A stretch of DNA of 64,000 nucleotides from Suillus spraguei (taxonomy: Eukaryota; Basidiomycota; Agaricomycetes; Boletales; Suillaceae). Where the stretch lies: the NCBI GenBank assembly GCA_016800925.1, contig JABCPU010000096.1, forward strand, positions 124,001 to 188,000. The letters run 5' to 3'. The notes below the pieces were generated by a model, which saw only the letters and a program-made list of their open reading frames with translations, was not told the DNA's origin and did no database searches. The translations under genes and the position numbers were made by a program. The stretch's first letter is position 1. Every line of letters begins with the position of its first letter. Shown here piece after piece: positions 18,953-30,179 of this stretch.

Positions 18953-21900
18953 ATGGCGCACGTCATTCCTATCACCATTCCTACTCGAGTATTTGAAGAT
19001 CGTACACAAACGGTCTACGCAGCTGCAGATGTTCCCTTTAGTCAATGGATGGTCACCACCTCTGAGGACAGGCTGGTTCGTCTGTGGGACTTGAGGTCAG
19101 GTGAGGTACTGAAGCGTATGGAGGGGCACACTGGTGAGGTGATAGGGTTGGCGGTATCACGAGATGGGCAAATGATCGTGACCGGTGACGAGCACGGAGA
19201 GCTCATCGCCTGGCAGGCACAAACTGGGAAATCTCTCACCGGACGTATCAAAGTTCACAACGGCGCAGTCAGCTCGATGGACTTTTCACCGGATGGTGTA
19301 TACATCGTCACCGTGTCATCGGCACCAAACGACCATACAGTCAAGTTTTGGAACACCAAAACCTGGGCGCAAACCTCCGGAGACTTCAACTGCGGTAGAA
19401 TTATCCGCTGCGTTCGGTTTGCGCGGTCTGGCGTACATGCACTTGCGATTGCAACAGACCAAGATATCCAAATTGTCATCGAAAACAAAGTCCAAGCCAA
19501 GTTCAAGGGTCACAGTCACGGCACATTGTCACTCGCCTGGTCTCCCGATGGCAAACGCCTTCTTTCAGGGGGAGATGACTTTGATCCCAGCATAAGGGAG
19601 TGGGATACATTGACCTGGGCGCAGGTCGGTCGTCCATGGACCGGCCACACATACAAAGTCAATGCTATTGCCGTCAATTTTTCGGGCACGCACGCAGTTT
19701 CCGGCTCTAGCGACAACACTGTTCGCATCTGGCAGCTCTCTGATAAACAAACTATCGCCATCTTCCAGCACACTTCTTCTGTTATTTGTGCAGCCTTCTC
19801 CGCGGACGGCACTCACATCGTTAGCGGAGGTTATGATAAGAAAGTCACAGACTGGGCGGCACCCAAGGGTATCTTACCAGTGGATGTTTCCAAGGTAATT
19901 CCTAATGTTCAAGTTCGCCATCTCATCTAATATATTCAGGTAATTGCTGGAGGCCCAGGTACTATCTACCATGAGTCTGTGTCGGCAACGGTCGTGACTG
20001 GATCCGATCGCAGTACTGGGCAGGCTGTTTCAACGACCACAATCTCCGCTTCCAATTCTCAGCAATCGTTCTCAGCTGCCCACGAGGAGTCTGTTTCCAA
20101 GGCTGAACAATCCGTTACTAAATCGCAACAGTCTGTTTCACAGGTATGATTTCAACGTTTATCCTTTGCTTGTATGGTGCTATTTGACCTTTTTCACAGA
20201 CACTCACCAGCACTGGGGCTGAGCTCTCAGCGACTGGAAGTTCAGATTCCAAGTCTGTGCAGGCAGTGGTCGTCGGATCCGATTCCGCGTCTCTACAGGG
20301 AGTTTCGGCGACCGAAAGCTCCGTTCAGCGGTCAGCTTCGACAAGTACAAGCTCTACTTCCAATTCTCAGGAATCGTCTTCGAGTGTCCAGTCTGTTTCG
20401 AGTGTATAGTTTCATCCTTTGCTGCTATGGCGCTGTTTGAGCTTTTTTTCACGCAGACACTGGTCAACACCATCGCTGGGCTCTCCACAATTGGAAGCTC
20501 CGCTCAGCAGGCAGTTTCGACGACCGCAAGCTCCGTTCAGCAATCAGCCTCGACGACCGCAAGCTCCGCTTCCAATTCTCAGCAATCATCTTCCGCTGTC
20601 CAGTCTGCTTCGAATGTATGATCTCATCCTTTGCTTGTATGGCGCTATTTGAACTTTTTTCGCGCAGACACTCGTCAATGAAATTTCAGATTCCAAGTCT
20701 CAGCAGGCAGTCTCGACGGCTGCAAGCGTCTTTCCAATTCTCAGCAATCGACTTCGGCTATCCAGTCTGCGGTCAGCGAGTCCTCTGCGGTCACCAAGCA
20801 GTCTGCAGTCAGCGAGCAGCACTCTGCGGTCAGCGACCGCTCTGCGATCAGCAAGCAGTCTGTTGTCAACGCGTCCTCTGCTGTCAGCGAGCACTCTGCG
20901 GTCAGCCAGCACTCTGCGGTCAGCGCGTCCTCTGCGGTCAGCGAGCACTCTGCGGTCAGCCAGCACTCTGCGGTCAGCGCGTCCCTGCGGTCAGCGAGCA
21001 CTCTGCGGTCAGCCAGCAGTCTGCGGTCAGCGCGTCCTCTGCGGTCAGCGAGCACTCTGCGATCAGCGAGCACTCTGCAGTCAGCCAGCAGTCGGCGGTC
21101 AGGGCGTCCTCTGCGGTCAGCGAGCACTCTGCGGTCAGGGCGTCCTCTGCTATCAGCGAGCACTCTGTGATCCGCAAGCAGGCAGCGGTCAGTGAGCGCT
21201 CTGTTTCAACTGTATGATTTCATTTTTTTGCTTGTGTGGCGCTATTTGAGCTTTTTTCACGCAGACACTCGTCAACACCACGACTGAACTCTGGGCTGGA
21301 AACTTCAATTGGAACGCAATTTCGAATTCGACAAAAAGCTTCAATTGGCAAGCAAGTTCGGCTTTCAGTTCTCAGCAATCGCAGGTCGTTTCAAAGGTAT
21401 GGTTTCATCCTTTGCTCGTATGGCGTTATTTGAACTTCACGCAGAAATTTGTGAATACCACGACGTCTGAGCTCCTTTCTATCACCGAAACCATCCGTAC
21501 TGCATCCATCACAGGCAACTTGTCTAGCGCTGTGAAGGTCCTTACTCAAGAGATTGCCACCGACGCCAATAATTTCGCCTCCTATGTCAACCGCTCTTTC
21601 GTTCTGGCACGCACACACGACTGGGAAAACGCGCTTCAGGATGCAACCAAGGTCATTACAATCCATCACGCTCTGATCAAAATTTCGCTGACTTCAATGG
21701 TTATACAGTCCCTTGCCTTACAGATGTCATTTGCTGGCTATATCGCTAAAGGCATCGCGCTCTGCGGAAAACAGCAAATCGAGGAAGCGACGATAGCCTT
21801 TGACATGGCGTTCACGTTCACGCAGGGAAACATGGATGCTACTGTGTTCCTTTACTTGGTCAAGGCAGGTTGATTTTTCCGTCTTATATACTAGGCACTT

Positions 21901-22526
21901 TATTATGTGTTTCAGGCCATTGCACTGTTCAATGCCAACAGACACAAATGGGCATTACAGCGTGTGGAGAGTTTAGCTGGTGATCCTGCTGCAGATCCCT
22001 TCGTTTGTGCTATCGTGTTGGTAAGTATCGTGCTCTCAATCACGCTTATGTTCGAGCGCTGACTGATTGGTCTGCGCTTCGTGCATCAGGCGAGTCTGCG
22101 AATCCAACTAGGAACCATTGCTTTCAATAGCGCGCATCATAGTGAGGCTGTCGAGCACTTCACTGCCGCTGTCAGGGCTACCACTTTCTTGACTAAGTCC
22201 CCCGTTCCTGCTGCATGCGAGGCTTTCACTGTGGTACGTTTAACATGACGTCATCGGAAAACTCACCCGTGCTCAACTGCGCGTGTTGTGTAGCTCTTCG
22301 GATGGGACATGGGGGCCTTGTGGGAAACTTCAAACAGGCATCTGATCCAGGCGCTCCTTGGGGCTGGAAAGCTTGGAGAAGCCTTCGAATCGTACCGTTT
22401 CGCGATGAACGCAAGTAATCAGACTACGAAGACTAACTTATATTCTTGGATCTTGAGTGAGTCTCTCCAATAATGTCACTCACGTTACAATGCTCAACTT
22501 TTTTTCACTCAGCTGTCTCGTTGTGA
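18953..22526 (+). CDS. WD40 / Ser-rich / TPR-like protein with amplified exons, frame-broken
   Basis: Start ATG 18953 (AAATGGCGC context). Exon 1 (to 19894) encodes seven WD40 blades with typical ends such as RLVRLWDLRSG, GHTGEVIGLAVS and SGSSDNTVRIWQL. Then come Ser/Gln-rich exons 2-6 (19940-20143, 20200-20403, 20457-20615, 20668-21211, 21265-21396), separated by near-copies of one intron. Helical TPR-like exons follow (21445-21651, 21709-21864, 21916-22020, 22090-22233, 22294-22456, and 22513-22526 with stop TGA). The intron at 21865-21915 appears to be GC-AG. Exon 5 is 544 bases long, two short of a multiple of three. As written, its frame stops at 21193-21195 and the TPR part is out of frame. 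It is probably a cytosolic scaffold or sensor-type protein; the partner is unknown. Confidence 0.75.
20765..21195 (+). repeat. 18-bp minisatellite inside exon 5 of the WD40 gene
   Basis: About two dozen units of the type TCTGCGGTCAGCGAGCAC encode a SAVSEH/SAVSQH/SAVSAS hexapeptide in one frame, and LRSAST-like or CGQRAL-like hexapeptides in the others. All forward frames, and at least two minus-strand frames, stay open through most of the array, so indels are tolerated locally. One unit near 20980 is a base short (GCGTCCCTGCGG against GCGTCCTCTGCGG). Confidence 0.85.
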
Positions 22527-24429
22527 TGAATGACGTTGTATACCTTCCCTGTCAACTATTACATATGCATATATCGATACTGTATGGATGCACTCTCGCG
22601 ATTCCTTTTATCATGTATCTCTGTTACTTTTATAAATATGCTGGCTTGTGAGCGTCCTTCCATGCCACCGATCGATGATAGTTATGTCAAGTCCTACAAC
22701 AACCAGTTAATGTTTGACCCGTACCCTTTTCACACCCAATCTCGATCGAGAGTCACCTGCACCAACTGTTGTAGCGTCATCAATTCATCATCCGCCCGAA
22801 CCGGAATAGTAGAAGCTTTTTGACAGCATGTGTCCTTATGACACCAAGGAAATATCTCGATGAGTCCGAAGACATGACGCATCTTCTCAGTGAGATAGAC
22901 TATCAAATTTATGTAAATCTTATTAAGAAAATCATCATCTAGTCTTCCCGGCTGTCATGTCTTTCCACACTGCAGTTCAAGATGTGTTTATTATTACATT
23001 AATCTCAGGCCGTCCCCCACAGAGGACTTGAGACTAGGCCTCGTCCGAGTCAGTCGTATTCCTGGAACACCGTGAGAACTTTCCACGCCAGATGTGACAC
23101 ACCTGACGATTATCAGTGCAATCTAAAAGGGTGACTCGCCTATATTATCAACGAATCCGAGAGAGCAAAATGCCTGCTTACTTATTGCAACTTGGTTTTA
23201 TGATCATCAGCGAGCTTCAACCGCTCGTCGATAGTGACAGCACGCCTAAAAATTCCAAGTCTCGTGAGCATCAGTAAGATATCCGACTGATTGGGTGGTC
23301 CGTTTTCTGGAGTTTGAGCTTGCAAGGCGCAAACCCGAGATGAATCTCGGTGATAGGATCTTTCTATGCCTCAACGCTAACGAAACACTCAAAAGATTTG
23401 AATGTGCTAGATGAGCAATGAGAGATTCAGTATGGTGCGGCGTATGTGAAGGCGTCTGCTAGTGATACTGTTAAATGCTGCACAGCGAGTGGAGAAGCAT
23501 GCCGCAGTGCTATGCGTAGATTGCAGACGTAGACATGCCCGAAGACACGCAAAGAAGGGCAGATGAAGCGCGGAATTCCTGTGATGAGCACTAAAGTGTC
23601 CCAGCAACGATGTAACGATATGAACATGAAGCTGGCTGGGCGCTTCATCTAAATTAACATGTAGTCGTTCATATGGATAAGGCATGGAATGTCCACCTCA
23701 AAAAACAACTGAGACGACAGATGACCAACTTCCTCCAAACTAAACATCCATCATCCCAGTTGACAGTTTGCCCCTCTCATCAATATCGGTGCATCAGCGT
23801 GAGCACGTGTCAACATCGGTCGTTCTTGTGAGTGATACTTTGGACTGCTCTATCATGCAATGCTGAACATACATTTACTAGCGGATCCTAGCAAGAATCT
23901 CCTACAAATTTCCGAGCGACAGCATGCATAGTCTCAAAGCCGATTTCAGTCAGAATTGAATTCCTGTAAGTAAGCCTTCTCGTAAGAAATGCTTAGCGGG
24001 CCTGTATTGACAACATGAAGTAGGCCCGTCAACTCACCACCCATTGCCAAATAACCCGTCCTAAAGACCGCGCCAGTTTTCTCTTAGTCCACGACCTGCC
24101 ATTGTTAACGTCGATACGCCGGGTGCCTACCTTGTCTTCCCCACCATTAATATGGAAGAAATCATACCATACAGGATGATGCAAGGTCACTTTGACAGTG
24201 TGAAGGGTGTGGTGCACCTGCCAAGTGGACGATGCATTGTGTGTTTTCGTGAGGAAGCGGCTCACTCCAACTATGGGACATAGAAAGCGAGGCACAGATC
24301 GGCGGTGACTGGCAAGATGGGGTGGATGGAGCAAGAGTATCGAGTCTATCGACAATAACAAATATTGTCTCCAGACTTGAGGTTTGGAACAAGCTCCCAA
24401 ATGGCAGTGTCAAATATCCTAATTGGGCT
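22527..24429. other. Intergenic stretch
   Basis: I found no gene with splice structure or recognisable motifs on either strand, and no clear repeat. Minus-strand frames at 24029-24413 continue the style of the neighbouring WD40 pseudogene and may be its eroded 3' part. Confidence 0.4.
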
Positions 24430-25085
24430 TACTGACGCGGAGATGAGTTTCTTTCTGACGTCCAGGCCAAGCTGTGAATCCGCGCATGGAATAATTCACC
24501 CGTTTTCGCATCCCAGACTTTTACCGCGCCCTCGTTGAATCACCCAGTCGCAATTTTTGTTGAGTTGGGTGAGTATTTCACCGCGCTCATTCACTTGTGC
24601 CCAGTCTTGATTGGACCCAGGACCGTTTTACCACTCTTGGTATCCCATACTTTTGCCGTCCCGTCGTAGGATCCGCTTACAGCCAATCGCTCACCGTCTG
24701 CACCCAAGCACACAGGATGCATTCTATCAGTGTGCCCTTTCCATCTGGCAATGGCCTTTCCTGTCTTAACGTCCCACAACATTACCGTCCCCTCACCACT
24801 TCCGCTTGCCACAGGGCTGCCGTTTGGAGACAATGCTATTGTAAACATTCCTGTTTCATCCACCTCATCTCGCTAGTCATCGCCTATTTGTACCACGCTA
24901 TTCAGGTCCCATAGCCGAAGAGAGCCGTCTTCCAAACATGTGATGATGCGTCGTTCACCCAACAGGTGCACAATATCTCGTACACTTCTGGTATGGCTTC
25001 GCATGATCTGGAAGGGCGTAATCGCGGGTCTGGGATGGCATGGTCGGCGCTTGGGGTTCGACTACGACAGATGGTCGATAATGTG
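24430..25085 (-). pseudogene. WD40-repeat pseudogene
   Basis: The minus strand reads as consecutive WD40 blades: SVRDIVHLLGERRIITC with SLRLWDLNS, MFTIALSPNGS with GTVMLWDVKTGKAI, GHTDRM with GTAKVWDTKSGKT, and VSAVKYSPNSTKIATG with GAVKVWDAKTGEL. In-frame stops at about 24872 (TAG), 24591 (TGA) and 24540 (TGA) separate them, and a frame change follows near 24470. There is no start or promoter context. It is not a recent copy of the WD40 gene at 18953, since the wording of the blades differs. Confidence 0.75.
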
Positions 25086-25760
25086 CGCGAGAGAAGCCTG
25101 CTGAGATCACCCTTGAATGAAACGCGTTTTCTGGTAATGGAAAGATGGCCAGTGAGTTTATTCTGTCAATGAAACACGACACAATGCTGGAATTCAGTCC
25201 TAATTTGCAGGACAGCTTCAGGACAGTGTATGCAGGTCAAGTGACTATAACGATCCGGATGAGCATCATGATGTCAAGGATGAAAGCCTAGTATTTCTGC
25301 CACAAATGAGCCAGACCTCTTTGAATAAATGGTACGGTGGCCTTGACCTTGATCCAGAACGATTAGATCGAAGCGGTATTGAATGCCCATAATAATACCG
25401 TGATCAACAATGCATACTAAGGCGTAACACGCAACTGCATTTCCAATTCTTGGAGTGAACTTGAATGATCATAGGTCTAGAAGAGATCTAATGACTCGCT
25501 GAACTTTGGGACAACTAAGTTAGGTTAGTCTTGTCTAATCATACCATCCCGAAGTTTATGCTTATGTTTAAGCGATAGACAACGACAGAGCTGTGACACG
25601 GCAGCTCTATCAAGTACTGGATCTACTTGAAGTACTTACAGTTGCGTGGATAGACACGTTAAAATGTAGAGGTAACTTGAGAATTAGATCGCAAATGACA
25701 TTGTTGGCCAAGTAGTTGCTCTAAAGCAACGACTTGAAATCTAAACCAGTGCTGGCGCTT
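25086..25760. other. Intergenic stretch
   Basis: No gene or repeat was recognised between the WD40 pseudogene and the 3' end of HIS1. Confidence 0.45.
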
Positions 25761-27023
25761 TCATACCCTGCAATTATCCAGATTGAAGACCAGGATATCC
25801 TCTGCGCCAATCTTCATCAGTTGGTCCATGGTGTTCGCAACGCTCTTCTTCTCAACCAGACTACTGATCGCAACCCAACCTTCCTCTTCGAGAGGACTGA
25901 TGGTGGGTGCTCTTTTCCCAGGTGTAATAGTTGCTGCCTGAGGTATCGATTCCCTACGAATATTATATTCGCAGACAACATATTTCCCAGCAGCCACAAC
26001 TCCGGCTATTCTGTTCGCGATGAGATCGATCAAAGGTGCATGATGGGCGCGATGGGGAACATTTGATTTTATGAGTACTGCCTCTGTTTGGAGCACTGTC
26101 GCGATGGGATGCAGACCGGCTGCTCGCATTGTATCTCCAGACTCTGAGATATCGTTAGATCTTTCCACGCCTAAACCGGGACACGAACATACCGACAAGA
26201 TCAACTATCAGATAATCGAGATGTAAGTATCATTGCAATTTGTCATTCTGACGCGCGACTCACCTATACCATCCGCGAGTCCAAGTGCACAAGCTGCTTC
26301 TACACTCCCTCCTACATACTGAATCTTGGTTTTGCTATCACCAGTGAGGTTTAATCGCTCGTCAATCTCGGCAAAATACGCCCCCGCAATGACATCAAAA
26401 CTAGTAACCACGCGTTTTCCGGCAAGATCTTCGACTGACTTGAATGGCGAATCTTCTAAAGTTTGCACTTGCAAAGCGCACTTTCCGAATCCCAGCCGTT
26501 GAACCTCTGTGATGTGATCTTGTATATTAGCTTCAATGATGACATCGTGACCCGTTATGCCAAGGTCAACGTCTCCATTTCCGACAAATGATGGTATGTC
26601 TGCTGCTGGAAGAAACACACTGCGTCGGGGTCAGATTTAATTAGATGTAAGATCGGAGCTGGAGTTTTACAGAGCTATGGGGTGATTCATCACTACGCAG
26701 ACGTCAAGCCTGTTATGTCTCCGGAATTGGATATCGGCGCCTACAGATTTGTTTAAATATATCTCGGAGATTCCAGGAGGGACGCACCAGAGAGTAGCTC
26801 GAGACATTTGTCGTGCAGCCGTCCTAGGGTCGGTTAGTACTAACGAACTGTGATCAAGACGGATTGAACCTTTTTTTGGAATCGCAAACAGCAATCGGCC
26901 ATCAAGCAGATCCTTATCTGGTATTTTGGTCAGCTAGGGGTTATTCAGCACACAGAAGGTTACTTGCTCATATTTAGCTGTACCAAGTTGCAAGATCTGC
27001 AGTGCGTCTTGACTCGAGTTCAT
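25761..27023 (-). CDS. HIS1: ATP phosphoribosyltransferase
   Basis: This is the first enzyme of histidine biosynthesis (ATP + PRPP to phosphoribosyl-ATP), acting in the cytosol. Exons, high to low: LTKIPDKDLLDGRLLFAIPKK (26933-26870), GRLHDKCLELLS (26823-26788), GADIQFRRHNRLDV (26740-26671), VFLPAADIPSFVG with GDVDLGITGHD, AGKRVVTSFD and the PRPP-loop-like VGGSVEAACALGLADGI (26619-26264), a 12-base microexon (26204-26193), and ESGDTMRAAGL to the stop at 25761. The C-terminal AAGKYVVCEYNI to VFNLDNCRV is the ACT-like regulatory domain of long-form HisG proteins, which binds histidine for feedback control. The first exon is uncertain. ATG 27023-27021 would need a 30-base intron ending at 26934. 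It is divergent from PRE7. Confidence 0.92.
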
Positions 27024-27174
27024 CAAAAGCCGTAATCGATTACCAAAAGCGGCGGCTAATAGTATTGTGGGAAAATATATTAACCGCCCACTTGAGTTAC
27101 GCGGCCTGGGAGTTGGACTGGACTTGTCAGTCTCTATTCTCTTGATCACCAGCTCGAACTTACCCACTTTTTAA
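27024..27174. promoter_or_regulatory. Shared HIS1/PRE7 divergent promoter region
   Basis: About 150 bases separate the proposed HIS1 start from the PRE7 ATG, so both promoters must overlap or extend into transcribed sequence. I see no clear TATA box. If HIS1 starts further upstream (minus-strand ATG at 27167), only seven bases would remain. Confidence 0.55.
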
Positions 27175-28236
27175 ATGATCATGCCTGACATGAACTCACT
27201 TACGCATCCTCAGGGGAGGCAGTTCAACCCTTACACAGAAAACGGTGGTACAATCCTTGCTATTGCCGGTGCAGATTTCAGTGTTATTGCTGGCGACACA
27301 CGACAGAGCGAAGGATATTCAATCCAAACGCGATATGCACCGAAGGTATTTCGATTGTACGCGCGCCGTCACTTATTATGTCGTGTACTTTTCTAACTTT
27401 TTCTTCCAAGAACCGATCGCGCGGTGCTAGCTGTGAACGGGTTCGCAGCAGACGGCAATATGTTTGTGAAGAAAGTGAAACAACGTCTGGAGGTTCGTCA
27501 TTCCTTGATATGATTCAGCTATATATGCTTATAGGGCTACGTAGTGGTACCGTCACGCTCATGCAAAAGACATGCCTCTACGGGCAATAGCAAGATTAAT
27601 TCAAACAATGCTTTATGCACGTCGCTTCTTTCCCTACTATGTATATAACATTTTGGGTGGCATCGAGGAGGATGGTCCGTTCATCTTCATGCTCCACCCT
27701 CTTGGTTTATTTATGGACCTTCTTAGGCACTGGTGCTGTGTATTCGTTCGATCCCGTGGGTTCGTATGAACGAGAGGCTTGCCGTGCTGCCGGCGCTGCT
27801 CAGTCATTAGTCCAGCCATTCCTGGACAATCAGGTGTGTTCGGAGCATTCGATATTCTTCCTAGTTGCAAACACCATTGTCTCCAATATTGCCGGTATAT
27901 CTTGTCTGACGTTGAAACTTCTAGATCTACTTCAAGAATCAACAAGCTGCGCAGGGAACCTCACATCCGTCGCATTTACCCCTAGAGACCGTTTTGGCGA
28001 TAGTCATCGACTCCTTCACAAGCGCGACCGAGCGCCACATCGAAGTGAGTCCCATATTTTGATTATGTGATTTCATCTAACATTGTACAGGTCGGTGATG
28101 GCCTTGAAATCTTCATTGCACTCGCCAAAGGACGTAATTTACAGGGTATGGAAAGCATTCGGGGCCTGCAAGAATTGACTGTGACAGAAGATGGCGAACG
28201 CTTGTTTGTTATGAGAAGGGATTTGAAGAAGGATTA
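27175..28236 (+). CDS. PRE7: 20S proteasome subunit beta-6
   Basis: Exons 27175-27356, 27411-27492, 27545-27674, 27727-27833, 27925-28044 and 28091-28236 join in frame through GT-AG introns of 46-91 bp. The product begins [14 protein letters not shown] (or at the third codon) and reads [70 protein letters not shown] and [15 protein letters not shown], ending VMRRDLKKD. This is the beta-6 (PSMB1/Pre7) signature. The subunit is a structural, non-catalytic member of the beta ring of the cytosolic and nuclear proteasome. No break was seen. Confidence 0.95.
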
Positions 28237-28818
28237 AATCACTTGTATTCTGGACAACTTTTGCTCGCTGAATAGATTTTTTTCCGTTATCGCCTAGTGG
28301 ACAGTAAAGGTGTATATATTCTTTGAGTTTGTATAGAACATAAACGGAAACACTGCATTGAGTTACTGAAGACTCTATGCGGCGATTCCGTTTAGTACAC
28401 GATTACAATTAGTGCGTGTAAGATTTTTGCATGACGACCGTCTGATCTGCTGTCGGGACACATCACATTGTACCATGGGACATGGCAATCAAGATGATGA
28501 TCATTAATATTGGCATCCAAAGACATGCTGAAGCCTGTTTGGTTTCGTGTTGGACTAGAGACGGAAATGAAGACCCAAACACAGGCTCCACACGGTGGAG
28601 CTAAAATTATGTATGTGAATATGGTAGTATCGAAACAAAGACTGATGCCAAACAAAAGCAAACAGACTACCCGACTTCTCACCTTGACCGCTATCGTCGT
28701 TCTCAACGTTCGTTTGCTCCCCATCCTCGTGGTCGCCTCGTAGTCTTTTTCTTCTGTCCTTCTTACTCCGAAAAACCACCAAATACTGGCCTGAAACATC
28801 TTATAAACATACTTGACG
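28237..28818. other. Intergenic, PRE7 to ROT1
   Basis: It carries the PRE7 3' flank and the ROT1 promoter. No further gene is supportable; open frames here are antisense shadows. Confidence 0.5.
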
Positions 28819-29679
28819 ATGATATTCGCTTCCTTACTTTTGCTGCTTGTGACGTCTGCGCATGGCCAGATCGTGTACGACGCAGCCCATAATGTCACCG
28901 CCATCACCGGCACCTGGAGCTCTGGCAGCCAGAATGTTGTTACTGGATCCGTGAGCCGTAGATTTAATTGCAGTCTACTTTTTGACTTAACTTGCTGTGG
29001 TTTCAAGGGATTTGCTACGCCATCTCAAGAGGCGTTTACATACCCAAGCACGACAGGAATGTCATATTCTTTGTGAGTATCAATCGTGTTCCCAGCCTTA
29101 ACTTCTGACTTGGATCGAATCAAAGCACGGATGATGGGTACTACGAGATCGCGCGGTACCGTATGACTAGCAATGGTCTGCTTTCTATGTTATATTTCCT
29201 GTTTCATACCACTTAAAATTGCAATCCCCACAGGAACCGTACCGACCTGCATTACAGGTGTCATGAACTGGTGTCACGGTACATACGTGCTCGTTTCCAA
29301 CGGCTCCATCGTCCTCACGCCATTTGGCGACGGCTACCAACAAATACAAGATCCCTGCGCCGCCATCTCCAACTTCATAGAAAACTACAACGATACTGAG
29401 CTTTACGTTATTTGGAACATATACCAAGATCCGGTTAAGGGGTACACTCTCCAACTGTACCAGTTCGACGGTACACCGTTGCCACCTCAATACCTTATCA
29501 CCACTTCACCCAACATGCTCCCAACTCAGCTCCTTCGTAACGTCTCTAAAACCGCTACTACCAGCACCAACGTTCAAAATGCAGCGGTCCTCAACGCCAA
29601 TGCTGGGGAGCGCAGGTGGGAAGTGGCGAGCATGACAGGCCTGCTTACGGTGATTGGACTTGCATCTTTGTTATTATAG
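28819..29679 (+). CDS. ROT1: ROT1 family ER chaperone / cell-wall factor
   Basis: Exons 28819-28950, 29008-29072, 29126-29175 and 29234-29679 join in frame. The product starts with a signal peptide (MIFASLLLLLVTSAHGQ) and then reads TAITGTWSSGSQNVVTGSG, FTYPSTTGMSYSFTDDGYYE, CITGVMNWCHGTYVL, LTPFGDGYQQIQDPCA and PNMLPTQLLR, ending in a hydrophobic tail (MTGLLTVIGLASLLL). This is the ROT1 family pattern. ROT1 is an essential ER membrane protein of fungi needed for glucan synthesis and glycoprotein folding. Several NxS/T sites are visible. It appears intact. Confidence 0.92.
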
Positions 29680-29953
29680 AATGGGACATGATGACTATAC
29701 CTGCGCGCCACCGTCGTATTTCTTATACCTATAACACGCTTTTTTGCATTGGACTCTTTGGACACATACCTACCTGCATCGTCGTGGATCCTTTTGTCGA
29801 TGCGGATACCCTATGATCGACTGCAGCAAACGCTCGTTTGATATGCGTTCTAGTCCTTTGTTTTAGTAATATATCCGCAGGCTTGGATAATGAAGGCATT
29901 TACACGTCACAGGGAGACTGCGGTACGGGTGCACGTGAATATGTGGTGCTCAT
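29680..29953. other. ROT1 3' flank
   Basis: No gene or repeat is visible. Confidence 0.5.
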
Positions 29954-30179
29954 GGGCGCTACGTCTTGCCTTAACTGTTATAAATCACTATTGATATCGC
30001 TTAAAATGTCAGCATCAACTAAAATTCCTGCTGCGGTTGCTTTGGCCAAAATTAGTTCCTCCGTTTGTTACCTGTTGCCGTCCCCGTTGCTGCTCTCTCT
30101 TACTCGAGACCACGGGCGCTACGTCTTGCCTTAACCACGCCATTATAAACCACTATTGATATCACTTAAAATGTTAGCT
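29954..30179. repeat. Direct repeat pair, 160-bp period
   Basis: GGGCGCTACGTCTTGCC...CACTATTGATATC...CTTAAAATGT occurs at 29954-30013 and again at 30114-30179. The second copy has a few inserted bases. The sequence after each copy (GTTGCCGTCCCCGTTGCTGC against GTTGCCTCTCCCTGTC) is also related, so the original duplication probably spanned about 160 bp. It is non-coding. Confidence 0.75.

Noticed and set aside
20741..21163. Long minus-strand frames (LADRRVLADRR type)
   Set aside because: They are a by-product of the 18-bp minisatellite, which is open on both strands. There is no start context and no family.
22855..22885. Hammerhead-like GATGAGTCCGAAGAC
   Set aside because: It lacks the CUGAUGA core and closing GAAA with three stems. 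The resemblance is superficial.
28392..29006. 204-residue minus-strand frame opposite ROT1
   Set aside because: It overlaps ROT1 exon 1 antisense and contains no recognisable domain. It is a chance shadow.
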